Below, one piece after another: positions 11,930-24,542 of a stretch of 64,000 bases of DNA. The stretch comes from Dicyema japonicum. Its lineage: Eukaryota > Dicyemida > Rhombozoa > Dicyemidae. The translations under genes and the position numbers were made by a program. The stretch spans positions 62,640 to 126,639 of the forward strand of contig RDEW01000024.1 in NCBI GenBank assembly GCA_011109175.1. The letters run 5' to 3'. The notes under the pieces were generated by a model. The model was not told the origin of the DNA. It did not search any database and saw only the letters and a list, made by a program, of their open reading frames with translations. Positions within the stretch are counted from its first letter, which is position 1, and each line of letters starts with the position of its first letter.

Positions 11930-12270
11930 TGAGATAACCGTTTTGTTACCCCTTGCCTAGTTGGGAGCGGAGCGTGGCTGGATGCATTCCCGTATTCTTC
12001 CCTAGAAATCCTTTTGGACGATGACTTTATTCGGATTTGGATCGCACAAGGGCGGGAGTTTATGTTTGCGTCTAACACCAATGTCGTTGTGAAGGGATCG
12101 TCGATGCCAAAGGGCTTCACCCGCACTCGTGCCAAAAAAGTGCGGGCAGAGCACCCCGCCATGCTGCTATAAACAACATTGTCATGCGAGCTCTTGAAGC
12201 GGCAGGCTTCCCGGAAGTACTGGAACCTGTGGGATTGGACCGGCAGTACTGGAGTTTATACAGCGTTATA
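11930..12270 (+). pseudogene. LINE D C-terminal domain remnant
   Basis: The plus strand reads GSGAWLDAFPYSSLEILLDDD, then RTRAKKVRAEHPAMLL and, one frame over, NNIVMRALEAAGFPEVLEPVGL. Some animal LINEs have a C-terminal cysteine/histidine domain of the pattern WL.A.P...L.L.D...RIA..LRLG...HGLSC..S.GR..RH...N..I..AL..AG.P...EP.GL. The same domain is seen at 45260-45700, minus. The cysteine-rich centre is degraded here. No polymerase precedes it. Confidence 0.55.
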
Positions 12271-12344
12271 TTTGCAGATAAAAAAAACTTCTGCTGGGTC
12301 AATTGTAAAACAATCTGTAGTAGAGTTTTATTATTTAAAGTTTC

Positions 12345-12640
12345 CGATGGCGCAGTGTAACGCGTGCCGGGACAGAATGAGGAATTTAGTTCGAATTTAG
12401 CTGATGTACATTCCCGCTGAAAGTTCCACTCATCCACGATGCTTTGGCTTGACGAGTAACGCTGTCATCAGTGAACATTTCACTGCGGAACCGGTTCGTC
12501 TTTTAAGGACTCACACACAACAAAAAGAAGAGAACAGCATTCCTTGGTTCTCTCTACGATTAGTTATCATAACTGTTTCTTACGTAAAAAAGTATGTCTT
12601 GCTTGGGTTTTTAAGCTCCCAATTGTTGACTGTCATGCAC
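12345..12640 (+). mobile_element. tRNA-derived SINE, copy 1
   Basis: The 5' part looks like a tRNA promoter: tggcgcagtg for box A and agttcgaattt for box B (12395). It is followed by a conserved body with ccacgatgctttgg, gtcatcagtgaa and ttcactgcggaacc, then ttggttctctctacgattag and a 3' part near 12590. The same order of blocks recurs at 55308-55620, and partly at 12920, 29850, 33060 and 55930. The arrangement (tRNA-like head, family-specific body, short tail) is that of a SINE transcribed by RNA polymerase III. Confidence 0.6.
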
Positions 12641-12919
12641 AAAACCTACATTATGAAGACTTTCTTGAATATCCTCGCTAACAGTTGATATAAGATTTGA
12701 GCCAACTTCCCATTGTTTTTTTTCCCTTTAATTATCTGTACCATTGTGTGAGCAAGAATTTTCATGAGGAAAAATTATTTAGTTTCTTAGCAAATTCCTC
12801 CTGAATCAATTATTCTTTCGTTTAGAAAACATATTTTGTTTATTTCTACAATCACTTCTCACCACCTACCGTTAATTGAACAGAACACACCGATTTTTTA
12901 TTTTATCGATGTAATTAAT

Positions 12920-13065
12920 GATCATATAGCTCAGTGTAATAAGTTCCGGGCCAAATCAGGAAGTACCGGGTTATAATCTCACTGCTTCAATTTGGTTGAA
13001 GGTTCCACACATTTACGATCTCCTGTGTTGACGAGTGACCTCGTCATCAGTGTTTTATTATTGCG
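12920..13065 (+). mobile_element. tRNA-derived SINE, copy 2 (3' truncated)
   Basis: Box A-like tagctcagtgtaataag at 12928, degenerate box B gggttataatctcactg near 12968, then gaaggttccacac and gacctcgtcatcagtg of the shared SINE body. The 3' half is missing. Confidence 0.55.
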
Positions 13066-13499
13066 TGACTATTCCCAAAAAATCAATGCCTGTGCACAAA
13101 TCTTTTAGATGAACATCAGCCAGTCGACTAAAGTTACCTAACTCCAACCAAGATAATCTTTGACTATTCTTTGCGTCTCCATTTTATAACTCCAATAAAA
13201 ATAAAACGAAAAATATCTTCAAAGTTCAATTTAGAGGTCTCTAACGATGTACCTACGATGTAGCCACGAAATAGGAGGTCATATCCCAAAATTGATCCTG
13301 CATGTTCTCTTCCAACAACAGTACCCTGATGAATTAAGGGTCATTGTGTGTTCTTTGTGCAATATTATTTTTTTATATCCTTTATCGTAGAAATTTAATA
13401 GAATCTTAGTTTTTAGAGGTTGACTAGACGAATTAAGGTGTTACCGAATTAACAGTATCACAAAGTGGAATATTCTTAGACAATAATTTTTTTACTAAT

Positions 13500-13620
13500 T
13501 TTTATTAACCCGGGGCTTACAATCTTTGGTTAGTCCAGCACAAACAGTCACAAATTATTAATCCAAAGAAGGATGCTCATTATAGAACGCCTGCTTGTGG
13601 CGACTAAATCCAACCTCCAA
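13500..13620 (-). repeat. Repeat R5, copy 1
   Basis: Reverse complement of the block at 18095-18225: cacaatctttgg/ttagtcc, gcgactaaatccaacc, and a terminus with TTTATTAACCCGG. A third copy is at 54455-54575. The TAATAAATAAA-like end suggests a LINE or SINE 3' terminus. Confidence 0.45.
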
Positions 13621-14369
13621 TTGTCCATTACGAGCCTCTGCTATAAAAGGTGTGGAGAAGTAGTTTCGCCTTCTTCCTTTTTCACCGCACGTTTACCGTT
13701 TTGGTCGTCACTTTATTTTTCGACGTAAGGGTTTTCATAATGAATAATCTTCTCAATATAAAGTTATATCCTTCCAGATGATCTGGTCTGTTAGATTCCT
13801 TTACGCTCTTCTTGAGATTGCGATTTTTGGAGGCTGTCTAGGTCATCTGCGTCTTCTAATGCCATTTAACATGTTTTAGGTCGATTTTCATTATTGAGGG
13901 CTAAGATAGTCGTGAGTTTCTTCGAAAAGCCCCTGAGCAAAAGAAGTGTTATTCCATAATATCGTATGGAGGAACGTCATGATTCATCCGTAATATGTGT
14001 CAAATTAATCCGCGTAAGGTGTTAGTAATAATTGTATTCAAGTGCTTTGATTTAAAAAGCGTGCATAGGTCTTGGTTTTGACATGTACGATTTCTACATG
14101 TTGTGTTTTAGACATACGTGCAATTGAGGTCGTCACCACTTCAGGCAAAAGTATTTGGTCACGGAAATTCAAAAAAATTAATAATTAAAAATAAATTAAT
14201 TTAAATCAGTATGAATTAATAAAATGTTCAAGTAATTAAAAAGGAGAAAATTGGTCATTTAATAGATTTTTTGATTAAAATACTAATTCACGCGTCACGT
14301 GATTAGTTAGTTTGTGTAAACTTGGTCTCTGTGTTATTATGTGGTTCGCCATTTCTGGTGGCGCAAGTT
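13621..14369. other. No gene seen
   Basis: Mixed sequence with an AT-rich stretch at 14160-14280. Isolated words such as ctgtctaggtcatctgc suggest old minus-strand LINE A debris (reading roughly ADD...), but no frame is long enough to annotate. Confidence 0.35.
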
Positions 14370-14665
14370 GTGGATTTTACTTCACAATCAAAAAGACCCA
14401 CTACCCTTTCAATCCAAAAGATTGTCCTTCCTGGACGGCCCCACTATTGTCCTGCCTCACCCAACTTAGTCGAACACCTGCTGATGTTCTCCGAGATATA
14501 AAACCCAAATCCAAACATTAACGGAATAAGATGGAAGCTCCCGGAACTCAGGCGTTAACCCTAAATGAGAAAACAATCCCCTCCACAAATTCAACCAAAT
14601 ACTCGGGGTCACATATGACCCACTAATGACCTTCATCAAACACGTGAGCAACATAATCTTTTTTT
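14370..14665 (+). pseudogene. Jockey-like LINE thumb fragment
   Basis: Reads KKTHYPFNPKDCPSW (compare the KSxxTLFxPxxRE block of jockey elements), then LTLNEKTIPSTN and, after a shift, FNQILGVTYDPLMTFIKHV. The last is the standard ILGVTYD....HV thumb motif. Only this thumb segment is preserved. Confidence 0.55.
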
Positions 14666-15224
14666 CCAGCGAAAACGCCTGGTCTTCTGATGACCCAAAC
14701 GCATTCCTGAAGCGCCTTCTCTTCCTTCTGAATAGGAATTCAATCGGAGTGCACTTTTTATAACCGATCGAAATTCACCTTTTCCTTGAATGGGTTTCCC
14801 AGTTCCTTGCAAAAAACTTAGGAAGCCCAGGCCATTTTTCACCATTATCTCCTCAGAAACGTTCCTATTTGAATCAATCTTAGTACTGTAAGACTCTCAT
14901 GATTAAAAGCAAACCCCCTGATCTGCATATATTCTGTCATCGAAAAACTCAGTCTTACTTCTTTCAATTTTATTCAGCTTTCTTTACTTCTTCATTATTT
15001 TAAATTGCTATTTTGTTTTCAAATGTTAGACTACGTGCCTGGAAGCTGAGAAAGTACAGTTTATCCGAATCATTAACGATTACTTTAATAAAAATTTCAG
15101 GACGACTCCTCATTGGGCCAATACACTCCCCTCTGGAAGACTTTTCTGTCGTGGTACTTTGCAGCTATTTTAGTTTATAGTTTTAAATCTGACTGTATTA
15201 ATGTTTGTAAAGCTTTATTGAAGT

Positions 15225-15848
15225 GGGAATGAAACTCTACGAGATGATGAAGCCTTGAGGATGGGTTTGACAGGTAGGAGTAATGTGATTATTGTAGATA
15301 AGATTTTTAATTTACATGATGACAAATCGGTCAGATTAGAGGTCATCAACTCTGTCAGAATTATCGTTAAACAATCATTGGATGACCCTAACTCTCAATT
15401 ACTCGAAATGATTATCCTATAATCCAGAGACAAGAAAGTTATTTATTGTTAATTCTTCCAGATTTCTGTGAAAAATATAGCAATATGGACTCACTAGACT
15501 TTTATTACATGAAATGTGTGAAAAGTAAACCATTGTATGAATGTAAATTGCAAAAACAATGGAACATATTATATTCATTTATGTCAACTAATATTGAAGA
15601 CAAGTATTTGTTTTCTGTTTAAACTTAACAAGAGACTTGCTGATGAATGCCTAATGTTCCTGAGAACATTGCTAGACTGTTATATGAGATTTCAAGGGGA
15701 AATCAGAATTAGAAAAACGTATGTTTTTACTAGTGTCATAACTGAGATTGTGAGACGGACTCGAAGGATTATAAATATATGTTTGATGATTCTTGAAGAT
15801 ATTGCGGATTCTGAAGGATCCTCTGACTCTATAAATTACAAAATATAA
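15225..15848 (+). pseudogene. Decayed host-like gene, possibly helical repeat protein
   Basis: Three consecutive coding-looking stretches occupy different plus-strand frames: TLRDDEALRMGLT...KSVRLEVINSVRIIVKQSL (15229-15420), FCEKYSNMDSLDFYYMKCVK (15462-15530), and KRLADECLMFLRTLLDCYMR to a stop at 15848. Two candidate 24-nt GT...AG introns fit: 15275-15298, which is removed in frame, and 15438-15461, which places Asn-Phe-Cys in frame. The Asp-Asp-Lys-Ser-Val-Arg-Leu-Glu pattern resembles an outer-inner helix pair of HEAT repeats. A residual frame conflict near 15410-15440 remains. I cannot name the protein with confidence. Confidence 0.4.
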
Positions 15849-16139
15849 ACTCTTACTAGTTTTATTATTTTTAACTAAGAATATCTTTTAATTGGATCTC
15901 CGAATACTTTAAATTTGCTTCATCCATGCTTTACAGCCATCCTCGCACACGCAATCTTGTTTCTGCCCTTCATTCGAATATTATCCAAGTCGTCTGCTGT
16001 CACCAATTTAAGACCGATTGTTTCGTTAGACATTTTCATTTATTTATATATGTATATAACTATTAAATTATTTATTTATTTGATTAAGCTTTTAGCTATT
16101 TTTAATTCTTTAGTTATTTAGTGTTTCCGGGTTTGTATA

Positions 16140-17360
16140 GATTTGAAGATTCTAGCCGATATTACGCTTCAAAGAATGGAGGACGCCTAGTACCTGTCGG
16201 CTTATCAAAGTGGCTTCCGCAAAGGGAAATCTACGTCAGATTTTATATGGAGTCACAAATGGAGAAGTGCGACTGTTCAAAAATTTAAATAACGACGACC
16301 ATTCTGTGGATTGATGTGTAAAAGGCCTTTGATTCAACAGGAACAAGGTGCTGCAAATACTGGAGCACTTTTTGGAGAGCTCACGACTAGGATGGTCAGG
16401 ACACTTTCGACGGACACGAGGTTATTGTCAAGACTGGGAAAGCTTTATCGAAGAAATTTGAATCGACAATTGGTACCCCTCAAGGAAATATATTATTTCC
16501 GATTTTGTTCATATTTATCTGGAGACATATCCGAGAAGGAACAAGCATAATAGCATATGCGAATGACGTGAACTTTATTGCAAATAACAAAAAGAATTAA
16601 TTGCACTTTTGGAGAAAATGCCTGATAAATGGCTGAATGGTCATTAAAAGTTAAACATAAACAAAACCAAAATCACGGAGCTAAAAAGAAGTGTGGAATG
16701 TACCGGGGAGCACTGGTGTAGATCAAAAAAACTATGATCATTTCTCGGTGACACTGAAGATATAACACGAAGGAAGACACTAAATAATGTCGCTTTCAAC
16801 AAAATGAAAAAAACCTGGCTTCTGCACAAAGGGCTTGACCCTAAAACTCGAATGAGACTATACAATGCCCTAGTGAGACAATCCTTTTTATATAATGCCA
16901 GTACATGGGCATGCACAGGGTAGGTACTCGAAAAGTTGAATTCTTTTCACAAATCATCTCCGAGCAATACGATTTTTTCGAAGCTTTTTCAAAATATTGT
17001 CTGAAATATTATACAAGAAAACAGGAACTGAGCCAATATCATGTGATATTACTGATTCAAGATGAGGCTGTTTGGACACATACTCCGCCACATATTGGAC
17101 ACCTGCGAACATAGCAATGGAGGAGAATTTTGTCTTAGAGGTTTCGTGTTTTGGCGGCCGGCCGATGGCAACACTGCCGGTAATCCTAGATAAAGATCTC
17201 AGGAGATTGGAAAGTGTCTTATGTTGGGGATGATCTAGATTTGCTACGGAACATGGCAACGGATCGAAAAAGATGGGCGACGTTAATTAGATTGTTAACT
17301 TTTCGTGTTGCACATGATTTGTCATGATCTTGGCATCGCGTACGTTCCTATAATAATGTT
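16140..17360 (+). pseudogene. LINE A, degenerate copy 2
   Basis: Motifs in order, with many frameshifts: AYQSGFRKGKSTSDFIWSHK (16198-16260), a damaged IDV..AFDST, IPQGN-like and FPILFIF (16480-16530), IAYANDVNFIANN (YADD changed to YAND, 16547-16590), a damaged SLLGDTEDITRRKT block at 16735-16780, and the shared 3' end at 17275-17345 with a short TAA run. The second catalytic aspartate region has Asn in place of the first Asp of the pair. Confidence 0.75.
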
Positions 17361-17454
17361 ATTTAGGTGTAGCCGTTGTTTTTGCTATTTTCTGATTATC
17401 TTTCACTTTAGAAATTAGAAGTAAAATTTATTTGTAAGCAAAAAAAGGAGAAAA

Positions 17455-17710
17455 CATTAGTTAGCTGCCGCCTCAGTGCGTTGGTTGTTTCCTCTCAGAA
17501 TAGCAAGCGAAATTCGCTCAAACAGCAGAGGCGTTCGCGGAGATCTACAGTGCATGATGTATTCCGGTTTCCAAAACGTCCGAAAAACTCTCATGTAATG
17601 GGGGAGTAAGATCCGGAAGTCTCCATAGCAAGGGAACAAATTGGACAGTATCGTGAAAGTCGTCGCATTTTTCGAGTTTGGCTTTCTCGGCCTTGACGGC
17701 TGCAGATTAG
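17455..17710 (-). pseudogene. LINE D extreme C-terminus
   Basis: Minus strand: KAEKAKLEKCDDFHDTVQF and VPLLWRLPD, then FERISLAILRGNN before the stop at 17457. The last block matches the FLFQRISIAIQRGNA ending of LINEs with the D-type C-terminal domain. It is a short truncated copy. Confidence 0.45.
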
Positions 17711-18094
17711 GTTCTTGAAGCTCACTCGTGAAGATTGTTCGGGGCGAACGTGTCTGTACAATCCTCGGTCAATAATTTTGCAAATTTAAAAGCAAAACTT
17801 ACTTAAGATTCACTAAAAAGCTAACCGTGACATCGAACAGACTATAGAATCAAAAAGTTTTTATTTCAAAAAATAATAAAACTAAAGTATTTCTTAATTC
17901 GAAAATCAGAGGCATTTATTTTTTAATAACTTCATTCATCTTTCTTTCTCAATGTTCCCTTTTCGGAGTTATTAAATAAATAAATTCATCCAGAGAAAAT
18001 CCTCTTGTGAAGATTGACATTAAAAAAACTCTTCTGCCGAAAAATGATGTGATTTCCGCAACATAATGTTTCTCTCTTCAGAAGCAGAAGTCAG
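17711..18094. other. AT-rich, no gene seen
   Basis: No supportable coding frame; includes a run of A/T-rich sequence at 17840-18000. Confidence 0.4.
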
Positions 18095-18225
18095 TAATGG
18101 TGCACTATTTAGGATGGATTTAGTCGACACAAACAAATCTCGGGTTCCATCTTAGACTAACTAGTGGGACTACTTATGCTGATTTCACCAAAGATTGTGA
18201 GCCTGGGATAATAAATAAATCGCTA
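18095..18225 (+). repeat. Repeat R5, copy 2
   Basis: Contains tagtcgacacaaacaaatct, accaaagattgtgagcctgg and the terminus gataataaataaa. It is the reverse complement of 13500-13620 and matches 54455-54575 in direct orientation. The TAA-type tail indicates plus-strand orientation of the retroelement end. Confidence 0.5.
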
Positions 18226-18609
18226 AACTCTATTTATCGGATCACTATAGAATAATAATTAGATGTGAATAATAAAACTTAAAAAAAGTAGTAAATGACA
18301 AACTTATCTGTTAAAATTACAGATATCCAATAAAATCAAATAATTTATGATAAACTCAATTTTAGAAAAAAACTAATCATTTACAGTTTTAAAGCATAAA
18401 GCGGAAATAGACCTCTCAACAAATTCATTGACTTCAGATCGAAGTCTTTATCCTCAGAGGTCACACTCTACAATACATACACATTTCTACCTTTGAGATA
18501 ACATTCATATAAGTCTTCACATAATCCACACCCACCACAACTACGCTACAGTTAGTGAGTGATACACACATCTGAACCAAACATAACACACAAAGACTTA
18601 ACAAGAAAG

Positions 18610-20390
18610 CTCTTCAACTTATTCTTTTCGGTCTCCTCGCTAACAAATTCAGGGTACGACAAATCATCTACAGAGCTATCTTCCACCTTCAAAATAATAG
18701 CCTGAACGGCATCAACGTACATATCCGAAGCAGGACTCGAAGTCCACTTCGAATAAAGACAATTGTAAACTCAAGACCACGTAATCATCCTTAAAAGTAA
18801 TCTCAATTGTTTTCGCTACAAAAATCTTCAAGGATTCGACATCCTCGGAGACCAAAACAGTCATCTGCATCAAAAAAATTCTAACCAAATCCCGAGATCC
18901 CTTAAAGGGGATTGATTGCCTTTAACTATCAAACTCTAATCAGTTTTGTGTAATCTAAAGAATCAAAATCCTTAACAAAACCAATGACTTTCATAGACTC
19001 CGTGGCAGTATTTGCTGGTGCCTCGAAATCCATTCTTAGAATGTGTCTGAATAGTCTCCACCTGCATGCATTATTTCTAGTTAGATTGGTTTGCTTGATG
19101 TCCTGGTATAGACTATTTAGCTTCTGAGCCTGAATGCAATGTCGAGGCTTTACTACGTCAAAGCTGATCTATATAAAACAAGTTAGATTGTGTGATTGTC
19201 CATATAAGAAAGTCCAATGTTCAGGCATTGTAGAGGAAAATTGGCTTCATCAGTTAATTGTAAGAAACCACTCCCCAAGGTCTGCAGAGGCAACGTAGCG
19301 TAACCGCTTCAAGACTGCTTTATCTTTACATACGAAATCTACATCATAGCGTATACAATATCGGTAATTTGGCCATTATAAAAGCTTCTAAGACCACGCA
19401 GTGCTGCTCCAGGTATACCAAAAACTGCAAAGGGGAATGGGAGTCCCCCTGGGGTACCACAGTCGTCGAAAAATTTCTGAACGACTTACTTTCAACTCGT
19501 ACTGACAATTCTGTGTTCAACATAAAACTTTTATCATCCTGACCAAATCCCTATTAAGGAATCTCTGCAAAACATCACTTAGTTTTCCTCGGCTATTTGT
19601 GTCGGAAGCTCTCGTCATGTCGATCCCCAAATTGTATCGAACTCTCAAATCTTTGGTAATAGGAACAACGCCACCTAAGCCCCCAGACCACATCAGCGGT
19701 AGATCTCCCTGTCCTGAATCCACTGTGGCTGGATACAAAAATTCATACACAGGCTCTTGCACACGATCCTGCAACACATGAGCATGTGACCTTTCTTAGC
19801 GTATTGAGTAAGATGACTGGGCGAAGGTTTTCCACAGGCCTGCCCTTTTTATTCGGTTTTTGAATCAGCACCAGAATTCCTTTTCTCAACGGAACAAGGT
19901 CGTTTGTTCAAACATTTCTTTTAATACTTCGGCCACGATTTTCACCAGGGTTTTGAGAACGTACATTAGTAACTGAGCACTTATGCCATCCGGTCCTGAC
20001 AAGCGATTGCACTTTAGTCTCTCTAATGCTTTCATAACTTCTCCCACCGTGATTTCATTTACAAGATTTCCTGAATTACCATTGATTAGGTCTACCTTTT
20101 CCCCGTCAACGTCAAAAAATCGTTCAAAATGAGAAGCAATAAGTTCGGCTCGTCTGTAGCGTCAAAAATCATATAACTTTGTTATCCTGAATTATATTTT
20201 GCCCTTTCAGTTCCTCCTCTTAAGTAGGCGCATTGCCAATTGGGTGGCCCTGCTCGGTACCACGTGCGGCAGCCTCCAATGTGTTCGTCTGCAGCCATGT
20301 TTTATAGTTCTATTGGTGAGAAGTGATGTCCCTGATCTTTTACAGTAGCGTTTTTAGTAGTTTAATACTCCAGGCGGACAATCATAGGTG
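18610..20390 (-). pseudogene. LINE A, degenerate copy 3
   Basis: Long minus-strand copy. The pre-polymerase part is the best in the window: AELIASHFERFFDVDGEK, VGEVMKALERLKCNRL, SGPDGISAQLLMYVL (20170 down to 19965). Then KGRPVENLRPVILLNTLRK (19860-19800), LGIDMTRASDTNSRGKLSDV (19650-19580), where the catalytic-core Phe is changed, and RWRLFRHILRMD (about 19060). Stops and frameshifts interrupt it throughout. It shows that the family ORF continues upstream of the polymerase, which complements the 4.1-kb copy. Confidence 0.75.
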
Positions 20391-21639
20391 AGTTAATATA
20401 CTGATTAAACATACTGAGTATATTAATATGTAGAGTCGAAGTGAAATATCTTTTTTGATGTATTTTTTTAAATACTTTTCGAAAAAAACTCATCGAATAG
20501 ATGATATCACATTATATTTGTGTAGCTTTCCAGATAACACAATGATAAAGAGATATGATATCATCGTTAATTGTTGATTAGAAAATTTCTCCAATCTCTG
20601 TTTGCTTTGTTCTTTTTTTCGTAGTTTCCCGACAAATTTCAAAAATTAATTTGAATTTATTATGGATAAGAATTTTATAACGAACCTTTTTAAATCCAGA
20701 AAATTTATAGTTTGAGTAACACAATAAAATATTAATTTAAATGCCGATTTACCATTTTTTATAACAAGATGTTAAAAGAAGAAATATTAAACGATTAGGT
20801 GATCTAATTAGAGTGAATTAAATAATCGTTTATCGGCCACTTGAAGTCATAAAAATAATATTGAGCGAAAAAAATGAAAAACTTAATGAATTATTTCAAT
20901 TGAAGACTGATTTAGTAATTAAAAAATCAAATAATGTTTCCTAAAACATAAAGAAGAGTTATTTCAGTTGTTTCCTGTAATTCGCATATTTATGTTCATT
21001 AAACAACTGCTAGAATGATATTTCATTGAAAAGGAAAATTACAATCAAAAAAAAACAAATGTCACACTCCTATTAATTTATCCTCGATAATTTAATATTT
21101 GCAATTTGCTTATTTCATAAGTCTAGTTTCATAATAAAAAAATAAATATATTTTTTAATAATAATCAATAAATTATTAATTAAAATTTAATTAAAAATTT
21201 ACAAGTTAACAAATGTGTCTAGTCGATTAACTCTTGAAAATTAAAGAAATTAAAGGATATAAGCAATAATCTTGACGTAGGAGGAGACATTTTCTACTTG
21301 ACAGAATTCATCTTAAGAAACTCTCTTAAATTAAATTTCGACAAGGAAATGCCTATATTTTAACGGTAATAAAAAGCTTCCGTTTTTTGTGAAGAATTTG
21401 TGCAAAAATAATACAGGTATACCTTAAAGTAACAAATTAATAGTCAGAACACAATTATAATCACTTCTTTAGAGACTGAATATTTTTAAATTGAGACCAG
21501 AAGTATTACGGGATTGTTAAGGATTTGATTGGATACTTATCGAAAATTGTATATTTGTCAAGTATTATTTACTTTTTATTTCACATGCAAAGAGATTACT
21601 GCTGTACAAAACTTCCTATAACACCGGATCTTAGCAAGA
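20391..21639. other. AT-rich desert
   Basis: Very AT-rich, with no coding frame, repeat unit or RNA gene I can support. Confidence 0.5.
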
Positions 21640-21990
21640 AAGCTAAGGGATCGCTATATTGCTGAACTTTATAGACCTAAAGGGATACTTAGAAATTAAT
21701 ATTGGATATCCATGCTTATGATTTTGTTGGTAAAATTACATACAGACAATGTTAAGGATGCTTGTAAGCTCGGGACATCCAGAAGCCCACAGAAAGATTA
21801 CAAGTTAACATGGAATGACTTAAAGCCTGGTTAACATAAAACCTGATTATGATGATGGCTGAGAAGTCTTCTACTTACCTTTTTATTTCTGACAAATTGG
21901 AAGGAAAAGTCACCTTGAAGTTAAACAAGGTCGATATCCCTATATGAAAGAGTGGTACTCAACCGGGGGCACTAAAAAGGCACAAGGCAC
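21640..21990 (+). pseudogene. Jockey-like LINE thumb fragment
   Basis: Plus-strand frame MAEKSSTYLFISDKLEG followed by KVTLKLNKVDIPI (21862-21945). This fits the xKSSxxLFxxxxxxxxVxLxLNxxxIPL block that follows the palm of jockey-type polymerases. Flanking sequence is too decayed to extend the assignment. Confidence 0.4.
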
Positions 21991-23079
21991 TAAAGAAAAT
22001 GCAATAAAGACAATTAATTATTATTTAGATAATATTTTGTTTCATCAATCGACTAGAAATTTTTATGGTATATTACAACACGTTATTATAACGAATCTGT
22101 AACGACTATGATTTCTGATGCGACAAGCAGGCCAAACACGAATTAAACCCCTTATTTAACTGCAAATCAAAATTTGATAAATGACAATCTTTTTATTCTT
22201 AAAGAGAAACTGAAAATTAAAAATGGCGAAATATCTTGAATTACAATGTAAACGGTTTCTATGTTTAATCTGACTTCAGAACGCCACCCACGAGAATGTA
22301 AACTTGATTTCTACCTTAATACAGAAAACAGACTTCAAATTACAATCATGCATATTGTCAATAGTTGAGAAGTCCCAGTAAAGTGAGAAAATATAGAATT
22401 AACCCTCCAAGCCCATGAAGTAATGTCAATATAGGAATATTATGAATTCTTTCATAGTTTTTTCATCCTAGTTATTTTAGTGAGTGTATTCTGCCTTATG
22501 AAGTCGAGGATTACACACTTGAAAACTTTAGTGATGCAAAAGTTGCTAGAAAACATGTTTATTCTGACTTATGCTTTCTGACGGGATTGTTTTGAGGCTA
22601 ATTGTCTATCCTGTAATTGTACTTGTTTCCGTAGAATGGAAGGAAGAAGCTTTTTGCTTCTGTGTGTTGATTCTACAAGTGGTCTCCGGAATCATTTACG
22701 TAAGAATTCAGATTTTATTGCAAACTTACATTGTTTGATAAAGTCGAAATGAAAATATATCTGAGGCTCGTACTGATGAGTTGTAGTCAATAAAGTTTCG
22801 TGGATATATTATTTTCTGTAGTTTGCATTGAATGGAAAGTGATGATTCATATTTAACGACACTATTACAAGCAAAGTAGTTTTCTGTCCCCCTCTTATTA
22901 CCAAAAATACAATGTTCTAAGAGAGGAGATGAATATTTATTCTAAATAATTTTCTTAAATCTGATGGAAGATGTCATCGGTCTGTAAGTGGAAATTTAGG
23001 TGATCTAATAGGAATCAGAAACATGAATCTATTTTAAACATAGAGAGCACCAAAGGCTCACGAGCCAACTTTTGCCGAC
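21991..23079. other. No gene seen
   Basis: AT-rich sequence without a supportable frame. Confidence 0.45.
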
Positions 23080-23488
23080 CCGGGTTATAGTGCATAGCCA
23101 TTGCGAATATGTGGATAATACATAGCCCATCACAATATCACTCAAAAAAGGAATTGCCTGTTTCGACTGGAGATTCGCCATTCCTACTTCCTAAGTCGGG
23201 GGAAGAAAAGATTATATAAAATAAACCAGAGGGTGGTATATGCATGACCAAGAAAACACCTTCGATATTCAGAGATCAGCTCAAAAAATTAAGGGTGTTG
23301 ATCCGTGGAGTTTGACACCTGATGACAAAAAAGTTGTGTGCCAATTCATTTAAATACTCCGACGAGTATTATTCTCAAGAAATTTGGACGCCTGACTCTA
23401 TCAGAAGCAATTCTGTTCATATAATTGATCTCTTTGAATATCTTGAGAAAGAACTCAGCGACAATTATGTCGACAGGGATCAAAACTA
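23080..23488 (+). pseudogene. Unrecognised coding-like remnant
   Basis: One plus-strand frame stays protein-like for about 130 codons. It is interrupted only by TAA (near 23214) and TGA (near 23308): SGEEKII, NKPEGGICMTKKTPSIFRDQ, then FKYSDEYYSQEIWTPDSIR and IIDLFEYLEKELSDNYVDRD before a stop near 23487. A second overlapping frame (VDPWSLTPDDKKVV) also looks coding-like, so a mini-intron or frameshift near 23310-23350 is possible. I recognise no domain. Confidence 0.3.
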
Positions 23489-24542
23489 AATAATTTAATT
23501 GGGATAAGGCTCACGTCATTCTTAAATCTAAGGAAACATATCCGTTCTTAAACCAATCATATCGATTCATTTCCTTATCGTTTTTTTAAATAAAATTATT
23601 CTTTCCGAGTCAAGATTAGAGATGTGTGATTCAGTTGGCCAACCAGGATATTATTTAAATCATAATAAATTTGAATTAATTAACACCAAATTTTTTTTCC
23701 GAAAAAGAACCAATTAAGTTAGTAAAATGTTAGTAACTCCGCAAAAGCCCATTACATTGTACTTGTTCGCAATGGCACTGCAGTCTGAAATAACATTATT
23801 AATTACATGTTTCACTTGTCTGCTTGCTGTATTGTCTAAATTATTACTTTCGAACATATACATGTAATTATTCGAGAATCATGATTATTATAGCTTTATA
23901 CCTATGATAAATATAATATTATACGCCTCTGCATCACCGAATGAATCCCTGCACACAATCAAACTACATTATAATTAAAAATACATATTTAATCACATGG
24001 AACAATTCTAAATTCTTGAATAACCTCTATTCCCTGTGGAAAGACTACATAAATTAAAAAAATTTACATAAGAAGTATGATAAATCTTCTGCAAAATCAA
24101 TTGCGATGTATAGAGGGAATTGCATCGTTTAAATACCTATTAATTAAATAATATATATAACAAGTTTAATAGTAGATGGAAAAATATTTTGTTTATATAT
24201 TTTAAACTTCCCAACAGTAACTATAATAAGTAATATTTAATACAAATTCGTCACTTTCGATTGCATAATAGAAAAATTGAAACCATGTTCAAATGTAATG
24301 TATTGAGTTAGTAAAGTTAATACTTTAGAATAAATTTGTAGGCCAGAAAATGTACAATTAATCAAATATCTTAATAATTAATATATAATACAGAAATTGC
24401 TCCTGATTTATTTCTTGACAATTTTTCTGTGTCAAAATGCCAAATTGAAGGTATAAGATGATGAAATTAAACATCTATAGGATTAAATACCAAAATGATG
24501 AATATACTAGTAACCACAAGAAATTAAAATTATTACATGATT
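23489..24542. other. AT-rich, no gene seen
   Basis: No coding frame or RNA gene I can support; extremely AT-rich between 24120 and 24540. Confidence 0.5.

Noticed and set aside
15225-15848. Cohesin loader NIPBL/SCC2
   Set aside because: The helix-pair pattern is generic to HEAT repeats; no diagnostic block could be matched.
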